The position numbers and the translations under genes were made by a program. A stretch of DNA of 64,000 bases from assembly GCA_021791195.1 (NCBI GenBank), contig JAJYXB010000004.1, positions 124,001 to 188,000 of the forward strand. The letters run 5' to 3'. The notes beneath the pieces were generated by a model, which made no database searches, was not told the DNA's origin, and saw only the letters and a list, made by a program, of their open reading frames with translations. The DNA is from Actinomycetes bacterium. Its GTDB lineage: Bacteria > Actinomycetota > Thermoleophilia > BMS3ABIN01. Positions 43,960 through 56,056 of this stretch are shown here, in pieces (position 1 is the first letter of the stretch; each line of letters starts with the position of its first letter).

Positions 43960-45477
43960 CCGTTGGCCAGTATGGCCGATGCAGGAGATCCCGTCCTGGA
44001 AGGCGAAGAAAAAAATCGAACCCGTAAGGAAGGCCTTAAAACCATCACTCACATCGACGACCAAGCGATAAACGGCCCCGGACCCGCTCCGCCGGCCGCC
44101 AGCCAGGCCGGCCACCGCCTGGCTGCCTTGCTGCTGGCCGCCGTCACGGCGGCGGGGCTCGTGATGTCAGTGGTATTCCCGGCGCTGGCGGGAGCCTTCA
44201 CGATCCAGAAAAGCGGCGATCCTCCCAACGAGCAGATGGTCATCTCTCCCACCAAGGTGGAACTGAACCTGAATCCCGGCGAAAACGCCTCCCGCGACAT
44301 CACGCTGGCAAACCGCACCAGCAGCGTCAAGGACGTCCAGTTCAGCGTCGAAGATTTCGAGGGTTCCCAGGACCCATCCCAGGACACAATCTTCCTCGGT
44401 GACAAGGACGGCCCTTTCAGCGCCCGGCACTGGATGGATCCTGAGGTGAGCAGCATCACGCTGCAGCCGGGCGAGAGCATCGATTTCAACGTCAAGATCA
44501 ACGTTCCGCGCGATGCGGAGCCCGGCGGCCATTATGCGGTGCTGTTCGCCTCGGCGAAGAATGACGCCAGCCAGAGCCAGGGCGGCACGGTGAACCTCAC
44601 CGAGCGGATGGGCACGCTGTTCCTCATCAGCGTAGCCGGCAACGTCAACGAACAGGGAACACTAAACGCGCCGGAAGTGCCGTCCTTTACCGAGTACGGC
44701 CCCATCAATGTCGGCATCGTTTTCAACAACCAGGGTAACATCCACGTCAAACCCCACGGCAAGATCTACATCAGCAACTTGCTGGGCCAGACGGTGGCTG
44801 AGCTCGATGTGCCGCCGGCGGAGATCCCCGAATGGGTGGTGCTGCCAGCGTCCTCGCGGCGGATAAACATCCCCTGGAACAGCGGCTTTCTCTTCGGCCG
44901 CTACACCGTGCGGGCCGAAATCGAGTACGGAGCCGACAACACCAAACTGGTGATGACCAGCACTTTCTGGACATTCCCGTGGAAAATCATCCTGATGATC
45001 GTCTCGGCGCTGATCATCATCCTGATCCTGCTGGCCTGGGCAACGAAGGGCAAGCGCGCCGCCAGAGACGCGAAGCGGCAGGCGGCGGAGCCGGTTGCCA
45101 CCGCGGGAGCCATGGCCGAGGAGCTGAAGCAGGTCCCGGCTGAGGCTGCCCCGGAGATGGCGCCAGCCGGGCAGGCCCCGGCGGATGAAACGCTGGCCGC
45201 GCCTCCGGCGGCGCCGGCTGCTCCCAGCACACATGTGCCGCTCAGCGAGATCTTCCCGTCGATTCAGGACAACCGCATGATCGACATCGGCGATGAAGAG
45301 ACTCGCAAGCTGATGCGGACGATGATCGACAACCAGCTGGATCTGGCCCGGGCGTACATAGCCGAGGGCAAGACGGAAGAGGCCCGGCTGCAGCTGGAGG
45401 AAGCGCGCAACGCCGCCCAGCGCCTAAGCCTGCTGTTCGAGGTGGGTCTGATCGACGACATGCTGCAGTGGGTCTAG
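43957..45477 (+). CDS. Membrane-anchored DUF916-like protein
   Basis: A protein of up to 506 residues; ATG 43972 is a likelier start than TTG 43957, which lies in the terminator. An N-terminal membrane segment (about 50-75) is followed by a DUF916-type domain: MVISPTKVELNLNPGENASR, then ITLQPGESIDFNVKINVP and PGGHYAVLFASAK. A C-terminal membrane helix (about 345-365) precedes a long cytoplasmic tail with an Ala/Pro-rich linker and a helical TPR-like end (about 440-505). DUF916 proteins bind WxL partners and peptidoglycan, so it probably docks the 43322 product. The cytoplasmic tail is not usual for the family. Confidence 0.78.
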   Translation: MPLASMADAGDPVLEGEEKNRTRKEGLKTITHIDDQAINGPGPAPPAASQAGHRLAALLLAAVTAAGLVMSVVFPALAGAFTIQKSGDPPNEQMVISPTKVELNLNPGENASRDITLANRTSSVKDVQFSVEDFEGSQDPSQDTIFLGDKDGPFSARHWMDPEVSSITLQPGESIDFNVKINVPRDAEPGGHYAVLFASAKNDASQSQGGTVNLTERMGTLFLISVAGNVNEQGTLNAPEVPSFTEYGPINVGIVFNNQGNIHVKPHGKIYISNLLGQTVAELDVPPAEIPEWVVLPASSRRINIPWNSGFLFGRYTVRAEIEYGADNTKLVMTSTFWTFPWKIILMIVSALIIILILLAWATKGKRAARDAKRQAAEPVATAGAMAEELKQVPAEAAPEMAPAGQAPADETLAAPPAAPAAPSTHVPLSEIFPSIQDNRMIDIGDEETRKLMRTMIDNQLDLARAYIAEGKTEEARLQLEEARNAAQRLSLLFEVGLIDDMLQWV

Positions 45478-45598
45478 CGCCAGCCCCGGCGCCGCTTATT
45501 TACTGAATTTCTTCTTCGTGCTACCATTACTCCTCCGTTAATCATGACGGGGGAAGAAAACGCTTCCGCATCCACACACGTCATCGCTGCTCAAACTG

Positions 45599-45808
45599 AT
45601 GCTGGCCACGGGCGCCGGCTGCGCCCTTGCGCTTGCCGCGGCGGCTCCGGCACTGCCTTCGGATGCGCATGCGGCTGTCAGGGTCAGCCTCCAGGTGCGC
45701 GGCTACCTGGCGGTGAAGGACGACGGCGAGGCGCATGCCAGCGGCCGCGTCATCGCCCTGCGCGACCCGGATGGCGGCGTCGCAACCTATGTTGTGCTTG
45801 ACGACTGA
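45599..45808 (+). CDS. Small secreted protein, unknown
   Basis: A 69-residue frame with a signal-peptide-like start (MLATGAGCALALAAAAPALP, cleavage near DAHA) and a mature part of about 43 residues with beta-strand pattern (VRVSLQVRGYLAVKDDG). No family is recognised. There is no clear ribosome site and another frame (45544-45801) is also open, so the call is tentative. It lies between the DUF916-like gene and the convergent DNRLRE protein gene. Confidence 0.4.
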   Translation: MLATGAGCALALAAAAPALPSDAHAAVRVSLQVRGYLAVKDDGEAHASGRVIALRDPDGGVATYVVLDD

Positions 45809-45868
45809 TGCCTTTCAGTCCCCGCAGTCAACGGATGCAAGCCGCCGGATAGGTACCTGGTCCTAAGG

Positions 45869-48800
45869 TCAGCCCGCGGATGCCGCTGTATACACGACTT
45901 TTGTGTTGTAAGTGCCCGGCGTTGCCACGTTGGGGATGTTCAGTTGAAAATCATAGCCGAAAGTCTGCGGGGCCAGGCCCGGATAGCCGCTGGTGATGGG
46001 GTCGCTGGTAGTCTGAAACGGGCGCCAGGGATCGGCGCTGCCACTTGCTTTCCAGGCCAGGTTGGCGATGTTAATGGTGTCGGCCGGGTTTGACTGCAGC
46101 GTCAGGTCGCTGCTCGCGGCGACGCTCAGGCTCCAGAGCGCGTTTGACTGCAGGCTCAGCTGGACCGCATAAGGCGTCGGCGGCATCCCGCCGCTGCCGA
46201 TGACATACGGCTTCAACGGAGCCACCTGCCCAAAATCGATACCGGCGCCGCCGCCACTGCTGCCATCCCGGTTGTATGTGCCGCTGACCGTCATCGTGAT
46301 CGACACCGGCGCCGGCACATACTCGACCACCAGCTTCGGCCGCAGCATCGCCGTAGAATAATCCGCCGAATAAAAGCTTTTGAAATCGGCGGCGCCGCTG
46401 CCGGAGATCTTCCTAATGAGGACACCGTTGTTGGCAACAGCGCCGCTGATCCAGGATTGCGCCAGTCCGCTCACGTCCCAGTTTAGCCAGCCGGCCCCTC
46501 CGGAGACATCCAGCGCGCTGGCGGTGGCGCTGGCGGTGGCGTTGAAGTCGCCGTCGCCGCCGGGGCTCGACCAGGTGTCTGCGCCAGGTCCGTCGTAACT
46601 GAGCCAGGTGGCCCCGTCACCGCTGGCGGTGCCGGTGCCGCTTCCTGCCGTCCAGAGCTTCGCCGGCAGGACATAGTAGACGCCCAAGGCCGGCATTGAT
46701 GTATCTGCCTGGGCGTGCTCATACAGAGACAGCGTGGCGTTGTTGATCGTGGAGCCGTAGGGAATCGCGGAAAGGTCGAATCTCAGCAGGCCGCGGCGCA
46801 CTTCCGCGGCCCCGTTCTCGCCGGCGTCGATATCGGTATCCCCCCCGTAATTGAGATACTGTTTCGACGCGGCGCTGGATATCCAGGTATCCTGCGTCGC
46901 GGTGATGGTGATCAGCCTGGCGGTGTGGAACACCTGATCTGCCGACTGGGCGCTGTTGCCGGCAGTGTCAGTGGACACCACCTTGTAGTGATAATCCTGG
47001 TCAGCCGCCAGGCCGCTGAGTGAAACCACGTGCTGATTGACGCCGCCGGCGTCGGTCACGGCGGTGCAGGCGCCGTAACTGGTGGTGGTGCCGTAGCACA
47101 CCTGCGAAGAGGCATTTTCATCCGTGGACCATTTGATTTCCGCCGAGGAGGCATGGATGTTCTCGGCGCGCACCTCGCCGATTTTGGGCGCCGTCTGGTA
47201 GCCCACGGTGGCCGGCCGCCAGACCACGACCAGCTTGGGCCGCAGAGTGGCGTCGCCGGTGTAATCCGAGGAGTAGAACTTCTTCAGGTCGTTGCCGCCT
47301 GAGTTCTCGAACAGGTTCTGGACGATCAGACCGTAATTCGTGGCCGGGTTGGCAACCCATCCCTGGACGGCGGCGGTGTCGAGGCTCCAGCTAAGCCAGG
47401 CGCCGGTGGAGTTGGCGCCGATGGTCCAGCCGAGGAAGGCGCCGTAGTCGCCGCCGGGAGAAGCCCAGGCGGACGTGCCGTCGGCTGTATTCCAGGTGGC
47501 GCCGTCAGCCGGCTGCGACCCTGTCAGGGTACCTGGTGTCCAGGCCCGCGTGAGCCCGAATGCCACCAGGAACGGCGTGCTGGTGTCGCCCTGAGCCATC
47601 TGGTAAAGGGAAAGGTTGGCGCTGATGATGCTGGCATTGGCAGGGATGCCGGAAAGGTCGAACTTCAGGGCGCTGCGCATGGTCATGATATTGGGATCGG
47701 CGGCCAGGTCGCCGATGCGCAGGTGCTGGTCGGCGCCCCAGTTCCAGTCCGGCTGGCCGGTGCCGAACCCGGTGTCATCGCCGATGCCGGCGAATGGTTG
47801 CAGAACTGTTACATATTCGGTAGTGAAGGTGGATTCCGCGGAGCAGGCGTTGTTGCCACCCCCGTCAGCGGAGCAGACTTTGTAATAATATTTGGTGCCG
47901 GGGATGAGCCCGCCCAGATTCTGGGAGTGGCTGGTGACCTGGGTGGTGTCCAGCGCGGTCGATTCCGGATAGTTGCCGGAGCTGGTGCCATAGAAGACCT
48001 GCGAGCTTGCGGTCTTGTCGGTGTTCCAGGCGACCGTCGCCGCCGTGCCGGTGACCGCGGAGACGGCCACGTTCGAGATTACCGGCGGATTGTTGTCGAC
48101 ATTGACGAGAACCGTGACTGTCGTAGGCGCGCTCGGATCCCAACCGGCGCGGTCCCAGACCCGCAGCCGCAGGGTATAGGCGCCATCGGCCGTTGCGGTG
48201 GTGTCCCAGGCGCCCAGGGAGCCGTTTGTCACCGGCGAGCTGCCGGTAGCGATGGCAGTCCAGCTGCCGGGCGAAGCACCGGCGCCGTAGTCCAGCTGAT
48301 ACTGGTAGAAGCTGGTGGCGTCGCTGGCCGTGCCGCTGACCGCCACTGTTCCCTTGACAAAATCGTTCGCAGCCGGCGAGGCGATTGCACCAGTGGGCGG
48401 CGTACTGTCGATCTGGATCATGTCCGACATCCACTCGATGACGCCTCCGCCAGTGTTTTTCAGCAGCGTCCGCAGGTCGTACCAGTCGCGATCATTGAGG
48501 CTGCCAGCGCCAGGAAGCTTCAGCAGGAAATTATACATCTTGCCGTTTTGTGTTACAGCCGGCGCCGCCCACGAATATTTGGCCGCGTTGGTGAAATCGT
48601 AGAGCCGGTTGTTGCTGCCGGTATTCGAACCCGAATAGGTGGCGCCGCTGCCGTAGGCGGAGACGTATATAACGGCGCCGGGGCGGAAGGTGTAGCTCTC
48701 ATCGGTCCGGGCCGGGTCGGCGTAGAACTTCATGTACTGGGCCGTCAGGGTGGAGATATCCAGCTGCACTTCAAAATCCAGCGCAGTCATGCTGTTCTTC

Positions 48801-49231
48801 ACCCGGCCAGTGAGTTTCAGGTAATTGGGGGAACTGGCGGGGATGAGCACCGAGCCAGTGTAGACATAGGGCGAGCTGGATGAAGTCCGGGTCCAGACGC
48901 CGCTGGCCACCCACGACTGCAGGTAGTTCCTTAGCTGGATGTTTCCCGAAGACCTGCTGCTCACCCTGGTGGTGGTCACGCGCACATACACGCGCTGGCC
49001 GGGAGCAAAGGCGGTGGTATGGCTGGTGCAGGCGGCATCGGCGCAGATCTCGATCATATCGCCGTTTGCCTCGGTGAAGATGCCGGTTGCCGGCGCCAGG
49101 ACCGCGGCGCCGCGGGCGGCCATAAATACCGCGGCGATCAGCAGGGCCGCAAAAAAAGCCAAGCCCGGCCAGGCCGCGACCGGCAGCATCCGATTACCAG
49201 CAAAGCTGTCCTGAGACCCACGTATAGGCAA
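45869..49231 (-). CDS. Giant secreted protein: Ig/FN3, two DNRLRE domains, WxL-like end
   Basis: A 1120-residue exported protein. The signal segment lies at about 20-42. After an N-terminal beta domain (to about 260) come an Ig-like domain (about 278-375), an FN3 domain (about 383-470, ending TTE), a DNRLRE domain (about 478-690; SLYQMAQGDTSTP), a second FN3 (about 695-775) and a second DNRLRE domain (about 778-965). The last 150 residues carry ITMTVSGTYNRDGSSGGGAG and end GTYNTKVVYTAASAG, as in the WxL-like 43322 product. A surface fibre or adhesin role is inferred. The DUF916-like gene at 49292 lies immediately upstream. Confidence 0.82.
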   Translation of the reverse strand: MPIRGSQDSFAGNRMLPVAAWPGLAFFAALLIAAVFMAARGAAVLAPATGIFTEANGDMIEICADAACTSHTTAFAPGQRVYVRVTTTRVSSRSSGNIQLRNYLQSWVASGVWTRTSSSSPYVYTGSVLIPASSPNYLKLTGRVKNSMTALDFEVQLDISTLTAQYMKFYADPARTDESYTFRPGAVIYVSAYGSGATYSGSNTGSNNRLYDFTNAAKYSWAAPAVTQNGKMYNFLLKLPGAGSLNDRDWYDLRTLLKNTGGGVIEWMSDMIQIDSTPPTGAIASPAANDFVKGTVAVSGTASDATSFYQYQLDYGAGASPGSWTAIATGSSPVTNGSLGAWDTTATADGAYTLRLRVWDRAGWDPSAPTTVTVLVNVDNNPPVISNVAVSAVTGTAATVAWNTDKTASSQVFYGTSSGNYPESTALDTTQVTSHSQNLGGLIPGTKYYYKVCSADGGGNNACSAESTFTTEYVTVLQPFAGIGDDTGFGTGQPDWNWGADQHLRIGDLAADPNIMTMRSALKFDLSGIPANASIISANLSLYQMAQGDTSTPFLVAFGLTRAWTPGTLTGSQPADGATWNTADGTSAWASPGGDYGAFLGWTIGANSTGAWLSWSLDTAAVQGWVANPATNYGLIVQNLFENSGGNDLKKFYSSDYTGDATLRPKLVVVWRPATVGYQTAPKIGEVRAENIHASSAEIKWSTDENASSQVCYGTTTSYGACTAVTDAGGVNQHVVSLSGLAADQDYHYKVVSTDTAGNSAQSADQVFHTARLITITATQDTWISSAASKQYLNYGGDTDIDAGENGAAEVRRGLLRFDLSAIPYGSTINNATLSLYEHAQADTSMPALGVYYVLPAKLWTAGSGTGTASGDGATWLSYDGPGADTWSSPGGDGDFNATASATASALDVSGGAGWLNWDVSGLAQSWISGAVANNGVLIRKISGSGAADFKSFYSADYSTAMLRPKLVVEYVPAPVSITMTVSGTYNRDGSSGGGAGIDFGQVAPLKPYVIGSGGMPPTPYAVQLSLQSNALWSLSVAASSDLTLQSNPADTINIANLAWKASGSADPWRPFQTTSDPITSGYPGLAPQTFGYDFQLNIPNVATPGTYNTKVVYTAASAG

Positions 49232-49291
49232 AGCCCGCCTCCAGGGCTGAAAAATCCACTACCCGGTTTTCGCCATTTTGGAGGGAAAACC

Positions 49292-50191
49292 TTAGCGAAA
49301 ACCCTTGCCGAGGAAAAATCCCGCGGTAGTGGTGAAGGCGAGCCCAATAAGCATCAGCCCCAGCTTCCAGGGAAAGAAGATGATCAGGGCGGTGCTCCTG
49401 ACCGGCGACCCTGCTCCGGCGCTGAGCTGCATGGTCACCCGGCCGATGCCGAAGGTGGGCGGATCACTCCAGACTTCCCGCAAAGCGGCGCTTTGTCCGG
49501 AGGCAAGCTCGGGGCTCTGGCCGGACAAGCCGGTGCCGCTGAGCAGGCCGCCGACGCTGACGCTGCCGTCAAGGCGCGCCGGGAACCTGTTGTTGTTGCT
49601 GCCCCGCAGTGAGAAGACGGCCGGCTCGCCGCCGTCGACGACCAGGGGAGCGGAGAAGCCGGGGCCAACGACCGGCTGGATGACGTTCACGTCGAGGATG
49701 ACGTCCACGCCGCTACCAACCGAAATCTCGCCGCCTCCGGACGGCTGCGCCTGAATGGCCACCAGACCCCGCACCGATCCCGGAGGCGCCTGCGCGCCGG
49801 TTGTGATTCTGATAGCGACTGTCGCCGACTGCCCGGGGCGGAGGTTAAGCCTGCTGGGCTGGACGGCGATGCTGACGCCGCCGCCGGGCTTTCCACCGGC
49901 GCCAGGCTGAACCGCCACTGTGACGGCCACACCGGACCGGTTGGTGATGGTGACAGATTCGGCGGTCTGGTCGCCGGCCGCGATCGTCGGCGATATCTTT
50001 GCCGGTGTCACGGTGACGCCGATACTGTTTTTTGCCTGCGGCGGGGAGGCCGAGGCGGCCGCGGGTGAAACGGCTGCCATGGACGCTGCGCCGCCGGCGC
50101 GTGCCAGCGCCCGCGGCGCCGGCAGCGTCAGCGACACAATGAACGCCGCCAGGCTGGCGATCAGCAGGCCGGATCTTTGTAACGGCGGCAT
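49292..50191 (-). CDS. Second membrane-anchored DUF916-like protein
   Basis: About 299 residues from ATG 50191, chosen because a typical signal peptide begins there (LLIASLAAFIVSLTLPAP); the frame is open to 50254. The mature domain starts IGVTVTPAKISPTIAAGDQ and includes SRLNLRPGQSATVAIRI, the DUF916-type first beta sheet. A C-terminal membrane helix (KLGLMLIGLAFTTTAGFFLG) anchors it. It ends about 60 bases before the giant WxL-like protein gene on the same strand, so the pair mirrors 43322/43957. Unlike 43957 it has only a tiny cytoplasmic tail. Confidence 0.75.
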   Translation of the reverse strand: MPPLQRSGLLIASLAAFIVSLTLPAPRALARAGGAASMAAVSPAAASASPPQAKNSIGVTVTPAKISPTIAAGDQTAESVTITNRSGVAVTVAVQPGAGGKPGGGVSIAVQPSRLNLRPGQSATVAIRITTGAQAPPGSVRGLVAIQAQPSGGGEISVGSGVDVILDVNVIQPVVGPGFSAPLVVDGGEPAVFSLRGSNNNRFPARLDGSVSVGGLLSGTGLSGQSPELASGQSAALREVWSDPPTFGIGRVTMQLSAGAGSPVRSTALIIFFPWKLGLMLIGLAFTTTAGFFLGKGFR

Positions 50192-50266
50192 GAGCGCCTT
50201 TCGTCGACGACAGGAGATGGACGGTGGTCCGGCGGGGCGAGACCCTGCCGGCACATGGCCGCCGGC

Positions 50267-50767
50267 TCAGCCCTGGACCTGGTCGGCTGCTTTCTTTGCC
50301 AGCGCCTGCAGCTGGTCCGCGGGGACGCCGAAACCGGTTATGTTGATCAGTACGTCTTTCTTCAACGCCACGATCTGCGTATCGGTCAAAAAGGCGGCCG
50401 CGTCGCCAATGCCGCCTACATCCCTGGCCTTGTTGTCGCCCAGAACCTTTTTCTGGTAATTAAAGTCATCCATGGTGCCAGCTTGCGCCACCACCAGCAC
50501 GCTCTGGAAGTTCGTCGCGTTGTTGGAGTCATAGCTGCAACTGGTGCCGGTGCGCCGGGGATCCTGGACCTTCTGACCGATGATCCCGGCCACGTCCTCC
50601 TTGCTCAGCAGCGAGCAGGGATCCAGATTCTTCGCCTGCTGGGATATCACCGGGATCGTCGGGGTCTGGCCTGTGCCGCCGCCGGCCGGGGAAGAGCCGC
50701 ATCCGCTGGCAACAGTCCCCAGCGCCGCCAGCAAACATAGCACCACAAACATCCTGACAGATTTCAT
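50267..50767 (-). CDS. DUF3558-like lipoprotein
   Basis: A 166-residue lipoprotein. ATG 50767 is chosen since AGGAGC lies just upstream; the frame runs to 50785. The signal ends in the lipobox ASGC, followed by a Gly/Ser/Pro linker. The domain begins LDPCSLLSKEDVAGIIGQKV and has a second Cys in TSCSYDSN, a pair seen in DUF3558 lipoproteins of actinobacteria. No enzymatic function is known. It is probably cotranscribed with the DUF916-like gene 75 bases downstream. Confidence 0.72.
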   Translation of the reverse strand: MKSVRMFVVLCLLAALGTVASGCGSSPAGGGTGQTPTIPVISQQAKNLDPCSLLSKEDVAGIIGQKVQDPRRTGTSCSYDSNNATNFQSVLVVAQAGTMDDFNYQKKVLGDNKARDVGGIGDAAAFLTDTQIVALKKDVLINITGFGVPADQLQALAKKAADQVQG

Positions 50768-50848
50768 CTGAAAGCTCCTTGTCATACCGGTAAAAAATGC
50801 ACCAGCCGATTTTAAGGCCCCGCCGGGAGAAAGTCGAGCCTCGTGGCC

Positions 50849-53656
<2,808 letters not shown>

Positions 53657-53982
53657 GGAAACTCGCTGGTAACTTCGCGTTTATGGGACTCAATCGATTA
53701 TAGAGGAAATTACGGGTTTATCCGCTGGCGCGAATGGTGCCCCGGGTTTATCCGGATTGAGAAAGTCTGAATAGTCTGCCTCTAACCACCGGAGCCGAAT
53801 GCCGGCAAGCGGTTTAGCTCGCCCGGCTGCTGATGAAAAGCGGGCATGCTGCGAAAGGGGAACCTTGGGACGTCTGCCGGCTGGAGAACAAATAGGCCTT
53901 CAGGGATGTCCATTTTCCAGCGAGCGCTTTGACCAATCTTAATTAACATAATACAATTCGTTCTTAAACAAACATCTTTCTT
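53657..53982. other. Intergenic region with a possible structured RNA
   Basis: A 326-base gap. GCCGGCA (53801-53807) can pair with TGCCGGC (53875-53881), enclosing an inner stem GCCCG/CGGGC (53821-53825 with 53840-53844) and GGGGAACC. The stretch does not match a riboswitch class I know. 53890-53982 is AT-rich and probably carries the promoter of the downstream gene. Confidence 0.35.
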
Positions 53983-55731
53983 TTGACGGTATACAAAAAA
54001 ATAATATTAATCCTGGCCAGCTTGATGGCCGTGCTGATTTTCGCCTTCGTTTTTTATTTCCGTGTCCTGCAAAGTTTTTTTACCGGCTCTGATACCCTTT
54101 GGCAAATTGACGACAGCCGTATCAGATCAATTCATGATTTTTTCCGCATAGTCTCAGAGCCACAGCTTGGCCATCGCCTTGATATTGGCGGCGGCATTAT
54201 GTACAGGCCCCTTACCAGCCTGCTTAGTAGCGCAGATTACGCTCTTTGGGGCTCTAATCCTTTCGGTTATCACTTAGTTGACCTCTTGCTACACCTGCTC
54301 GCAGTAATGCTACTTTTCGTCGTGATATCGCATCTGGTTAAATCAAGGTTCGCGGCCGGGATCGGAGCATTTGTTTTCCTGGTTCATCCGGCAGTTGCAT
54401 CCAGCCTGAGTAGCTCCATCGGGGCGGGAGACATACTGATGACTGTGTTATTCCTGGCATCTTTCTACGCCTTCCTCCGATATTTTGAGAACTTGAAAAT
54501 AATCATGATGCTGGCTTCTTTAGGTTTCTATTTGCTCGCTCTTTTTGCAAAAGAGACTGCTGTGGTCTTATGGCTTTTGATGTTCGTCTATGTTTTGCTT
54601 TTTCAGAGTCGGGAGCACGGATTCAAAAGCTGGATGATTACCTCGATTCGAAAAATCTGGATGTTTGCGGCACTCGCGGCGGGCTTCTTCATTCTCAGGC
54701 TGGGCGTTCTCAATGGCTTGGGCGGCTATAAACATGAATCGCCAGGGCTGGCAAGCATGGTAGAGGCGTCTTTACATATCTGCCGGGAGACTTTCCTGGG
54801 CTTGCTATGGTCACCATCGTTTCTGGGAACATTGAGCCTCGGCCAAATGCGAGTCCGGATACTTGTTGTATTCCTGCTGCTGGCCAGCCTGACCGTATAT
54901 TTCTTTTCTTTGTACCTCATTATCCTTTTTATCAAAAAGCTGCAGTCCACCCTTGTCGCATGTTTATCACTTGCAGCGATTGTGCTGGCTTCCGGCGTAC
55001 AGATATTGCGAGCCCCTGACCTGTCGTACTGGACGATATTACAGAACCTGATGCTAATGCGGTGGGTGGTGTTGGTCGCCATGCTCGCGGGGAGTTCACT
55101 TATCATTTACCATTTTAAGCCTGCGAGGATAATTCACTACCTGAAATGGAACAAAGACGCAAACGTCTTGATATTTCTTGTTTTCTGGATAATGCTGCCT
55201 TTGGCGCTATCTGTAATAACCCAGACTTATTCTGCTCATAATGAGTATTTGATCGCGGCTCCTTTTTGCGGTCTCGTTGCTTACGTCTTCACCCAACTAT
55301 TTGCCATCAAAAAGGAACCAGACAAAAGGCGACTTGCCGCAGTATCACTAGCCAGCCGCAATTTTTGTCTGCTTTCAATAGCACTGATATTCTCAATTAT
55401 TTTCGTTTCTGCATTTGCTGAAATCAACGCGCAATCAACATATCAGAACAGCCGGCTGTTTCTGCAAAAAGTCTCTAGCGCCGCGGCCGCTCTGCCAAAA
55501 TCTAGTCAAATTGATATATACAACTTTCCAAACGCGGCCTTTTTCCCGGGGTTTAGCAGAAATTATAATGACTACGAGATTAAGACCTGGTTAGACATCA
55601 CATTTCCCAATAAACAACTGTCCGTCGTGATCGTAAGCAGTGATGGAAAAAGTACATTTCCGAAAAATCTGACCCTGATACCATTAAAAGAAGACAGCCA
55701 TCATATTGGTCTTTTTTCCCGCAGGAAATGA
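53983..55731 (+). CDS. Polytopic GT-C-like membrane glycosyltransferase
   Basis: A 582-residue protein with about eleven to twelve hydrophobic helices through residue 480 and a soluble outside C-terminal part. The first loop holds DDSRIRSIHDFFRI and GGGIMYRPLTSLLSSADYAL, with YHLVDLLLHLLAVMLL following; this loop pattern (acidic residue, then YRPL and H-x2-N/D-x2-LH-type helix) is that of GT39/TMTC-like GT-C transferases. A substrate cannot be assigned. The start is TTG 53983 with no clear ribosome site. The gene is AT-richer than uvrA and may be acquired. Confidence 0.7.
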   Translation: MTVYKKIILILASLMAVLIFAFVFYFRVLQSFFTGSDTLWQIDDSRIRSIHDFFRIVSEPQLGHRLDIGGGIMYRPLTSLLSSADYALWGSNPFGYHLVDLLLHLLAVMLLFVVISHLVKSRFAAGIGAFVFLVHPAVASSLSSSIGAGDILMTVLFLASFYAFLRYFENLKIIMMLASLGFYLLALFAKETAVVLWLLMFVYVLLFQSREHGFKSWMITSIRKIWMFAALAAGFFILRLGVLNGLGGYKHESPGLASMVEASLHICRETFLGLLWSPSFLGTLSLGQMRVRILVVFLLLASLTVYFFSLYLIILFIKKLQSTLVACLSLAAIVLASGVQILRAPDLSYWTILQNLMLMRWVVLVAMLAGSSLIIYHFKPARIIHYLKWNKDANVLIFLVFWIMLPLALSVITQTYSAHNEYLIAAPFCGLVAYVFTQLFAIKKEPDKRRLAAVSLASRNFCLLSIALIFSIIFVSAFAEINAQSTYQNSRLFLQKVSSAAAALPKSSQIDIYNFPNAAFFPGFSRNYNDYEIKTWLDITFPNKQLSVVIVSSDGKSTFPKNLTLIPLKEDSHHIGLFSRRK

Positions 55732-56056
55732 TGGAACAACGCCGTCACGGTTCCTGCAACTCTTGGCGAGGAAGAGAAATTCACGGCGTTTGTTCCAAGG
55801 CTGGTCACGAACGGGCGCCAGCAATAGCCGCGGCCCTGCCTGGTTGTCGGCGAAAGCAGCTTCGTATCCTGTCATTCCGGCGCGCAGCTATAATAACTGG
55901 ACCTGCCAACGTGAGGAGCCCTTCTCGCGCAGCTATATTCCCAGACAAACAATGACCGAAGTGATATTCTTATCGACATCTTTCGTTCTCTACATGCACC
56001 GCAAATAGATTTTGTGGGCACGGTCCTCGGGTAACTTACAGGAATGGGAGTCAGGT
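55732..56056. other. Intergenic region without a supported gene
   Basis: A 325-base gap. TATAAT occurs at about 55889-55894 but without a matching -35. Short open frames on both strands lack ribosome sites or recognisable domains. Confidence 0.4.

Noticed and set aside
45544-45801. 85-codon plus-strand frame overlapping the small secreted protein
   Set aside because: It has no ribosome site or domain and is Arg/Gly/Cys-rich; the 45599 frame at least has a plausible signal peptide.
47723-48883. Plus-strand frame of 386 codons
   Set aside because: Shadow of the large DNRLRE protein, which has recognisable domains in the other strand.
53801-53881. ydaO-type c-di-AMP or cobalamin riboswitch
   Set aside because: GGGGAACC is reminiscent of ydaO, but the other conserved blocks and the B12 box are absent.
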